This document shows positions 58,175 to 64,000 of a stretch of DNA of 64,000 bases, piece by piece (the first letter of the stretch is position 1; each line of letters begins with the position of its first letter). Source of the stretch: Streptomyces griseoluteus (GTDB lineage Bacteria > Actinomycetota > Actinomycetes > Streptomycetales > Streptomycetaceae); contig NZ_SRRU01000004.1 in NCBI RefSeq assembly GCF_004784465.1, positions 186,001-250,000 on the forward strand, read 5' to 3'. The position numbers were made by a program, and so were the translations under genes. The notes under the pieces were generated by a model. It ran no database searches. It saw only the letters and a program-made list of their open reading frames with translations, and was not told the origin of the DNA.

Positions 58175-59320
58175 ATGACGGTCATGGAGCAGCGGGGCGC
58201 GTACCGGCCATCGCCGCCGCCCGCCTGGCAACCCCGCACGGACCCCGCGCCGCTGCTGCCCGACGCCGAGCCCTATCGCGTCCTCGGCACCGACACGGCC
58301 GCCAAGGCCGACCCGGAGCTGCTGCGCCGGCTCTACGCCCAGGTGGTCCGCGGCCGCCGCTACAACACGCAGGCGACCGCGCTCACCAAGCAGGGCCGGC
58401 TCGCCGTCTACCCCTCCAGCACCGGGCAGGAGGCGTGCGAGGTCGCCGCCGCCCTGGCCCTGGAGGAGCGCGACTGGCTCTTCCCCAGCTACCGCGACAC
58501 CCTCGCCGTGGTCGCCCGGGGCGTCGACCCGGTGGAGACGCTCACCCTGCTGCGCGGCGACTGGCACAACGGCTACGACCCGCACACCCACCACGTCGCC
58601 CCGCTCAGCACCCCGCTCGCCACCCAGTTGCCGCACGCCGTGGGTCTCGCGCACGCCGCGCGGCTCAAGGGGGACGACGTGGTCGCGCTCGCCATGGTCG
58701 GCGACGGCGGCACCAGCGAGGGCGACTTCCACGAGGCGCTGAACTTCGCCGCCGTCTGGCAGGCCCCGGTCGTCTTCCTGGTGCAGAACAACGGCTTCGC
58801 CATCTCCGTCCCGCTCGCCAAGCAGACCGCCGCGCCCTCCCTCGCCCACAAGGCGGTCGGGTACGGCATGCCGGGCCGCCTGGTCGACGGCAACGACGCG
58901 GTCGCGGTGCACGAGGTGCTCGCCGACGCGGTACGGCGTGCCCGCGCGGGCGGCGGCCCGACCCTGGTCGAGGCGGTGACGTACCGCATGGAGGCGCACA
59001 CCAACGCCGACGACGCGACCCGCTACCGCGAGGACGACGAGGTCGAGGCGTGGCGGCGGCACGACCCGCTCCAGCTCCTGGAGCGTGAGCTGACCGCGCG
59101 CGGGCTGCTCGACGAGGCGGCGATCGACGCGGTCCGGCAGGACGCCGAGGCGATGGCCGCCGACCTGCGGGAACGCATGAACCAGGACCCCCGGCTCGAC
59201 CCGATGGACCTCTTCGACCACGTGTACGCCGAGCCGACCGCGCAGCTGCGCGAACAGCGCGCGCTGCTCGGGACCGAGCTGGCCGCCGAACAGGACGACC
59301 AGGAAGGCGACCCGCGATGA
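58175..59320 (+). CDS. bkdA: branched-chain 2-oxoacid dehydrogenase E1 alpha
   Basis: A 381-residue thiamine diphosphate-dependent subunit. The cofactor motif GDGGTSEGDFHEALNFAAVW ends in VQNNGFAIS (about 176-211). It decarboxylates branched-chain 2-oxoacids, giving starter units for branched fatty acids and polyketides. A pyruvate dehydrogenase E1 alpha is the alternative; the Lrp neighbour and three-gene layout favour bkd. GAGGAGG precedes ATG 58175. Confidence 0.9.
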   Translation: MTVMEQRGAYRPSPPPAWQPRTDPAPLLPDAEPYRVLGTDTAAKADPELLRRLYAQVVRGRRYNTQATALTKQGRLAVYPSSTGQEACEVAAALALEERDWLFPSYRDTLAVVARGVDPVETLTLLRGDWHNGYDPHTHHVAPLSTPLATQLPHAVGLAHAARLKGDDVVALAMVGDGGTSEGDFHEALNFAAVWQAPVVFLVQNNGFAISVPLAKQTAAPSLAHKAVGYGMPGRLVDGNDAVAVHEVLADAVRRARAGGGPTLVEAVTYRMEAHTNADDATRYREDDEVEAWRRHDPLQLLERELTARGLLDEAAIDAVRQDAEAMAADLRERMNQDPRLDPMDLFDHVYAEPTAQLREQRALLGTELAAEQDDQEGDPR

Positions 59321-60321
59321 CCACCGTCGCCGTCAAGCCCGCCACCATGGCGCAGGCCCTCACCCGCGCGATGCGCGACGCGATGGCCGCCGACCCCGCC
59401 GTCCATGTCATGGGCGAGGACGTCGGCACCCTCGGCGGTGTCTTCCGGGTCACCGACGGGCTCGCCGCCGAGTTCGGCGAGGACCGCTGCACGGACACCC
59501 CGCTGGCCGAGGCGGGCATCCTCGGCGCCGCCGTGGGCATGGCCATGTACGGCCTGAGGCCCGTGGTGGAGATGCAGTTCGACGCGTTCGCCTACCCGGC
59601 GTTCGAGCAGTTGATCAGCCATGTCTCCCGGATGCGCAACCGCACGCGGGGCCGCATGCCCCTGCCGATCACCGTGCGCGTCCCGTACGGCGGCGGCATC
59701 GGGGGCGTCGAGCACCACAGCGACTCCTCCGAGGCGTACTACATGGCCACGCCCGGCCTGCACGTCGTCACCCCGGCCACCGTCGCCGACGCCTACGGGC
59801 TGCTGCGGCAGGCCATCGCCTCCGACGACCCCGTGGTCTTCCTGGAGCCCAAGCGGCTCTACTGGTCCAAGGACGCCTGGAACGCCGACCACCCCACCGA
59901 GGTGGAGCCCATAGGGCGCGCGGTCGTCCGGCGCCCCGGCACCAGCGCCACCCTGATCACCTACGGGCCGTCCCTGCCGGTCTGCATGGAGGCCGCCGAG
60001 GCCGCCCGCGCCGAGGGCTGGGACCTGGAGGTCGTCGACCTGCGCTCGCTGGTGCCCTTCGACGACGAGACGGTCTGCGCCTCCGTCCGGCGCACCGGAC
60101 GCGCGGTCGTCGTCCACGAGTCCACCGGGTTCGGCGGTCCCGGCGGCGAGATCGCGGCCCGGATCACCGAGCGCTGCTTCCACCACCTGGAGGCACCGGT
60201 GCTGCGTGTGGCCGGGTTCGACCTGCCCTACCCGCCGCCGATGCTGGAGCGGCACCACCTGCCCGGTGTCGACCGCGTACTGGACGCGGTGGCCCGTCTC
60301 CAGTGGGAGGCGGAGAACTGA
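59317..60321 (+). CDS. bkdB: branched-chain 2-oxoacid dehydrogenase E1 beta
   Basis: A 334-residue subunit forming the E1 heterotetramer. Recognisable are VMGEDVGTLGGVFRVTDGL, FGEDRCTDTPLAEAGILGAAVG, and GGGIGGVEHHSDSSEAYYMATPGL (about 126-149). ATG 59317 overlaps the bkdA stop by 4 bases, and the stop shares a base with the E2 start. Confidence 0.93.
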   Translation: MTTVAVKPATMAQALTRAMRDAMAADPAVHVMGEDVGTLGGVFRVTDGLAAEFGEDRCTDTPLAEAGILGAAVGMAMYGLRPVVEMQFDAFAYPAFEQLISHVSRMRNRTRGRMPLPITVRVPYGGGIGGVEHHSDSSEAYYMATPGLHVVTPATVADAYGLLRQAIASDDPVVFLEPKRLYWSKDAWNADHPTEVEPIGRAVVRRPGTSATLITYGPSLPVCMEAAEAARAEGWDLEVVDLRSLVPFDDETVCASVRRTGRAVVVHESTGFGGPGGEIAARITERCFHHLEAPVLRVAGFDLPYPPPMLERHHLPGVDRVLDAVARLQWEAEN

Positions 60322-61631
60322 TGGCCCAGGTCCTGGAGTTCAAGCTGCCCGACCTCGGCGAGGGGCTCACCGAGGCGGAGATCGTGCGCTGGCTGGTGGC
60401 CGTCGGTGACGTGGTCGCCGTCGACCAGCCGGTCGTCGAGGTCGAGACGGCCAAGGCGATGGTGGAGGTCCCCTGCCCTTACGGCGGCGTGGTCACCGCC
60501 CGCTACGGCGAGGAGGGCACCGAACTGCCCGTGGGCGCACCGCTGATCACCGTCGCGGTCGGCTCCCCCGACTCCGTCGGCCCGGCCGGGGAAGCCGCCG
60601 CCGAGGGTTCCGGCAATGTCCTGGTCGGCTACGGCACCCAGGCCCCCGCCCGCCGCCGACGCCGGGTACGCACCCAGCTCACCGCGGCCAACGGCACCGC
60701 ACCGGCGGCCCCGGCACCCGCACCCGTGCCGGAACCGGCCGCACCGGAGCCCCCCACCCCCTCGGGCCCCGTCCCCGTCATCTCCCCCCTCGTCCGCAAG
60801 CTCGCCCGTGACAACGGCGTCGACCTGCACACCCTGCGCGGCACCGGCCCGGACGGCCTCATCCTGCGCGCGGACGTCGAAGCGGCCCTCCGCGTGGAAG
60901 CCACCGCGCCGGCGCCGGCCCCCACCACCCACGCCCACCCCGAAGGCACCCGCATCCCCCTCAAGGGCGTGCGCGGCGCCGTCGCCGAGAAGCTGAGCCG
61001 CAGCCGCCGGGAGATCCCGGACGCCACCTGCTGGGTCGACGCCGACGCGACCGAACTCCTGCGCGCGCGGGCCGCGATGAACGCCGCCGGAACCCCGAAG
61101 ATCTCCCTGGTCGCCCTGCTCGCCCGTATCTGCGCGGCGGCCCTCGCCCGGTTCCCGGAGCTGAACTCCTACGTCGACACCGAGGCCCGTGAGGTCGTCC
61201 AACTGCCCGGCGTGCACCTGGGGTTCGCCGCGCAGACCGAGCGCGGGCTGGTCGTGCCCGTCGTCCGGGACGCGCACAGGCGGGACGCCGAGTCGCTGAC
61301 CGCCGAGTTCGCCCGGCTCACCGAGGCCGCCCGCGCCGGGCGGCTGACGCCGGGTGAACTCACCGGCGGAACCTTCACGCTGAACAACTACGGCGTCTTC
61401 GGGGTCGACGGCTCCACCCCGATCGTCAACCACCCCGAAGCGGCCATGCTCGGCGTCGGCCGCATCGTCCCCAAGCCGTGGGTGCACGAGGGCGAACTGG
61501 CGGTGCGCCAGGTCGTGCAGCTCTCGCTCACCTTCGACCACCGGGTCTGCGACGGCGGCACGGCGGGCGGCTTCCTGAGGTACGTGGCGGACTGCGTGGA
61601 ACAGCCGGCCGTACTGCTGCGCACCGTGTGA
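60321..61631 (+). CDS. bkdC: dihydrolipoamide acyltransferase E2 of the 2-oxoacid dehydrogenase
   Basis: A 436-residue E2 core. Lipoyl domain at about 1-80 with the lipoylated lysine in ETAKAMVEV (about 45); Ala/Pro linker; peripheral subunit-binding domain SPLVRKLARDNGVDLHTLRG (about 154-190); catalytic domain ending with FDHRVCDGGTAGGFL (about 405-419), which contains the catalytic histidine. The E3 gene is not in the operon, so a shared dihydrolipoamide dehydrogenase is expected. TGATG overlap with bkdB. Confidence 0.93.
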   Translation: MAQVLEFKLPDLGEGLTEAEIVRWLVAVGDVVAVDQPVVEVETAKAMVEVPCPYGGVVTARYGEEGTELPVGAPLITVAVGSPDSVGPAGEAAAEGSGNVLVGYGTQAPARRRRRVRTQLTAANGTAPAAPAPAPVPEPAAPEPPTPSGPVPVISPLVRKLARDNGVDLHTLRGTGPDGLILRADVEAALRVEATAPAPAPTTHAHPEGTRIPLKGVRGAVAEKLSRSRREIPDATCWVDADATELLRARAAMNAAGTPKISLVALLARICAAALARFPELNSYVDTEAREVVQLPGVHLGFAAQTERGLVVPVVRDAHRRDAESLTAEFARLTEAARAGRLTPGELTGGTFTLNNYGVFGVDGSTPIVNHPEAAMLGVGRIVPKPWVHEGELAVRQVVQLSLTFDHRVCDGGTAGGFLRYVADCVEQPAVLLRTV

Positions 61632-61650
61632 GCCCGGCCGTTCGACACCC

Positions 61651-61674
61651 GCCGCCCGGTTCCCGCCGGGCGGC
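61651..61674 (+). terminator. terminator of the bkdABC operon
   Basis: GCCGCCCGG (61651-61659) pairs perfectly with CCGGGCGGC (61666-61674) around a 6-base loop, 19 bases after bkdC. Confidence 0.75.
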
Positions 61675-61710
61675 ATCCGCTCCCGAGGGTCCACCAGCCA
61701 TACTCGAAGG

Positions 61711-62694
61711 GTGACCGACAACGCCCCGGCCGGCCCCCCGCCGGCCGCCTCCTCCGCGTCCAGCGGGTCCGGCCCGGCGGCCGGCGCCCCGTACGACGCT
61801 GTCGTGCTGGCCGGCGGCGGGGCCCGGCGGCTCGGCGGGGCCGACAAGCCCAGTGTCCAGGTCGGCGGCCGGGCGCTGCTCGACCGGGTGCTGGCCGCCT
61901 GCGCGGACGCGGCCACCACCGTCGTCGTGGCCGACCCCCGTGCCACCGCCCGGCCGGTGCGCTGGGCGCGGGAGGAGCCGGCCGGTGGCGGACCCGTCGC
62001 CGCGCTCGACGCCGGGCTGCGGCTCACCACGGCCGAGTACGCGGTGGTGCTCTCCGCCGACCTGCCGTTCCTCGGCGCGGACACCGTGCACCGGCTGCTG
62101 GCCGCTCTGCGGGACGGCGATGCCGACGGGGCGATGCTCACCGACGACGACGGCCGCGACCAGCCGCTGGTGGCCGCGTACCGCACCGCCTCCCTGCGCC
62201 GCGCCCTCGCGGACCTGGCCACCGGGCACGCCGGGCACGCCGGGCAGGGCGAGCATGCCAGGCAGGGCGGGCATGCCGAGCACGGCGGCCTGACCGGGCT
62301 GCCCCTGCGCCGCCTGACCGGCGCCCTGCGTCTGACCCGGCTCACCGACCCGCTGGCCTCCTTCGACTGCGACACCTGGGAAGACATCGCCCACGCCAGG
62401 GCACGGATCAGGGAGCATGGGCACGTGCTGAACGAATGGATCACCGCAGTCAAGAACGAGCTGGGCATCGAGCTCGACGTCGACACCCGCGTCCTCCTGG
62501 ACGCGGCCCGCGACGTCGCCCACGGTGTGGCCCGCCCCGCCGCCCCGCTCACCACCTTCCTCATCGGCTACGCCGCCGCCCAGGGCAAGGGCGACCCCGA
62601 GTCCGTCGCCGAGGCGTCCGCCAAGGTCGCCGACCTGGCCACCCGCTGGGAAGCCGAGCACGGCGGGGGCGGGTCCGCCCCGGACGCCGGATGA
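61711..62694 (+). CDS. MobA-like NTP transferase fused to DUF6457
   Basis: A 327-residue two-domain protein. The N-terminal nucleotidyltransferase (about 25-230) has LAGGGARRLGGADKP and SADLPFLG, as in MobA, which makes molybdenum guanine dinucleotide cofactor. The C-terminal 85 residues (LNEWITAVKNELGIELDVDTRVLLDAARDVAHG) are DUF6457, a module found with molybdenum-cofactor genes. A Gly/His-rich repeat insertion lies near residues 171-192. GTG 61711. It overlaps moeA by 4 bases. Confidence 0.86.
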   Translation: MTDNAPAGPPPAASSASSGSGPAAGAPYDAVVLAGGGARRLGGADKPSVQVGGRALLDRVLAACADAATTVVVADPRATARPVRWAREEPAGGGPVAALDAGLRLTTAEYAVVLSADLPFLGADTVHRLLAALRDGDADGAMLTDDDGRDQPLVAAYRTASLRRALADLATGHAGHAGQGEHARQGGHAEHGGLTGLPLRRLTGALRLTRLTDPLASFDCDTWEDIAHARARIREHGHVLNEWITAVKNELGIELDVDTRVLLDAARDVAHGVARPAAPLTTFLIGYAAAQGKGDPESVAEASAKVADLATRWEAEHGGGGSAPDAG

Positions 62695-64000
62695 CCGCCT
62701 CCGGCACCCACGCGGGACCGCACGCCGGGCGCGGCGACGCCGACGACCTCGACGTGGAGGAGGCCTTGGCGCTCGTCCGTGCACCCCAGAGCGACCGGGC
62801 CGACCGGACCGGCCGGGCGGACCACGTGCCCGCCCGCCCGGCCGGGCACGAGCACCCGCACCGCCACGCCACCCCCTGGCCCGAGGCCCGCGAGACCGCC
62901 GCCCGAGCCGCCCGCCGGTCCACACGGCGCCCGCATGTCTCCGTCGCCCTGGGCAACGCCCTCGGCCTGGTCCTCGCCGCCCCCCTGGACGCCCTCAGCG
63001 ACCTCCCCTCCTTCGACACCTCCGCGATGGACGGCTGGGCCGTCGCCGGACCCGGACCCTGGCAGATCCGCGACGGCGGAGTACTCGCCGGACACGCGCC
63101 CCCCGAGCCCCTCACCGACGGCGAGGCGGTGCGGATCGCCACCGGCGCCCGCGTCCCCACCGGCGTCACCGCAGTCCTGCGCAGCGAGCACGGCCGCACC
63201 GGGCCCCAGGACCGGCTGCACTCCACCAGCGAGATGAGCCACGGCCAGGACATCCGCCCGCGCGGCCAGGAGTGCCGCCGCGGCGACCAGTTGCTGCCCA
63301 CCGGCACCCTGGTCACCCCGGCCGTGCTGGGCCTCGCAGCGGCGGCCGGGTACGACACCCTCACCGTCGTCCCGCGCCCGCGCGCCGAAGTCCTCGTCCT
63401 CGGGGACGAACTCCTCACCGAGGGACTCCCGCACGACGGGCTGATCCGGGACGCGCTCGGCCCGATGCTTGCGCCCTGGCTGCGCGCACTGGGCGCCGAG
63501 GTCATCGCCGTCCGCAGGCTCGGCGACGACGCCAAGGCGCTGCGCAGGGCGATCACCACCTCCCGCGCCGACCTGATCGTCACCACCGGGGGCACCGCCG
63601 CCGGACCCGTGGACCACGTCCACCCCACGCTGGCGCGGATCGGCGCCGAACTCCTCGTCGACGGCGTCGCGGTGCGCCCCGGCCACCCCATGCTGCTGGC
63701 CCGTACCAAGGCGGACCAGCACCTCGTCGGGCTGCCCGGCAATCCGCTCGCGGCCGTCTCCGGGCTGCTTACGCTGGCCGAGCCGCTGCTGCGGGCGCTG
63801 GCCGCCCACCCGGCGCCCGAGGCGTACCGGATGCCGCTCAGGGAAGCGGTGCAGGGGCACGCGCACGACACGCGGCTGGTGCCCGTGGTGCTGCGTGGGG
63901 AGCGGGCCGTCCCTCTGCGCTACAGCGGGCCCGCCATGCTGCGCGGGATCGCCACCGCCGACGCGCTGGCCGTCGTCCCGCCGGGCGGGGCGGCGCAGGG
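62691..64000 (+). CDS. moeA: molybdopterin molybdotransferase MoeA (cut by the window end)
   Basis: At least 436 residues are present, with no stop before the edge. MoeA inserts molybdate into adenylylated molybdopterin. Seen are the SAMDGWAV loop (about 107-114), TTGGTAAGPVDHVHP (about 301-315), LPGNPLAAVSG (about 347-357) and a C-terminal domain IV (YSGPAMLRGIATADALAVVP). An extra Arg/His-rich N-terminal segment (about 25-75) is unusual. The symbol is by clear family motifs; moeA rather than a paralogue is assumed. Confidence 0.93.
   Translation, partial: MTASGTHAGPHAGRGDADDLDVEEALALVRAPQSDRADRTGRADHVPARPAGHEHPHRHATPWPEARETAARAARRSTRRPHVSVALGNALGLVLAAPLDALSDLPSFDTSAMDGWAVAGPGPWQIRDGGVLAGHAPPEPLTDGEAVRIATGARVPTGVTAVLRSEHGRTGPQDRLHSTSEMSHGQDIRPRGQECRRGDQLLPTGTLVTPAVLGLAAAAGYDTLTVVPRPRAEVLVLGDELLTEGLPHDGLIRDALGPMLAPWLRALGAEVIAVRRLGDDAKALRRAITTSRADLIVTTGGTAAGPVDHVHPTLARIGAELLVDGVAVRPGHPMLLARTKADQHLVGLPGNPLAAVSGLLTLAEPLLRALAAHPAPEAYRMPLREAVQGHAHDTRLVPVVLRGERAVPLRYSGPAMLRGIATADALAVVPPGGAAQ

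Overview
This window is the chromosomal replication-origin region of a high-GC actinomycete, almost certainly a Streptomyces or a very close relative. The evidence is the order rpmH-dnaA-oriC-dnaN-gnd-recF-dciA-gyrB-gyrA, a long spacer rich in TTGTCCACA-type DnaA boxes, a 651-residue DnaA with an oversized linker, strong GC bias at third codon positions, many GTG starts, and actinobacterial families such as CrgA, DLW-39, DUF5324, DUF3566, PASTA kinase and class E sortases. No prophage, insertion sequence or CRISPR array was seen.

Left part (1-16 kb): a leftward operon rpmH-rnpA-yidD-yidC-jag, ended by a hairpin at 26-56, serves ribosome and tRNA maturation and membrane-protein insertion. dnaA, oriC (about 5400-6030), dnaN, a 6-phosphogluconate dehydrogenase, recF, a DciA-like DUF721 gene, gyrB, gyrA and a DUF3566 membrane protein run rightward, followed by tRNA-Ile(GAT). 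Next (16-26 kb) come a large leftward STAND NTPase/WD40 protein with 14 blades, an orphan ferredoxin, small secreted and membrane proteins, a Ser/Thr kinase next to an HTH regulator with a perfect 10-bp palindromic operator, tRNA-Ala(TGC), and a perfect parS centromere site at 25769-25782.

Middle (26-46 kb): cyclophilin, rhomboid protease, crgA, a DUF881 protein, pabA-type glutamine amidotransferase and two class E sortases. Then follows the leftward growth and division signalling cluster fhaA-fhaB-PP2C phosphatase-ftsW/rodA-pbpA-pknB. tRNA-Leu(CAG) and a group of poorly characterised genes (DUF2252, J-domain, rhodanese) come next. A 210-bp cluster of five DnaA-box-like 9-mers lies between the rhomboid gene and crgA.

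Right part (46-64 kb): the phenylacetyl-CoA epoxidase operon paaABCDE (leftward), a DUF5819-HTTM-rRNA/tRNA methyltransferase trio, paaN, a 3-hydroxyacyl-CoA dehydrogenase with a translationally coupled TetR regulator, an Lrp/AsnC regulator, a branched-chain 2-oxoacid dehydrogenase operon (E1 alpha, E1 beta, E2), and molybdenum-cofactor genes (mobA-like fused to DUF6457, and moeA running off the right edge). The 14-mer ACCGAACGATCGGT, or a one-base variant, lies upstream of paaA, between paaN and the dehydrogenase, and upstream of the E1 alpha gene. This suggests one TetR-controlled regulon. Each of these three operators also has a perfect DnaA box within about 25-50 bp, which is the most unusual pattern in the window.
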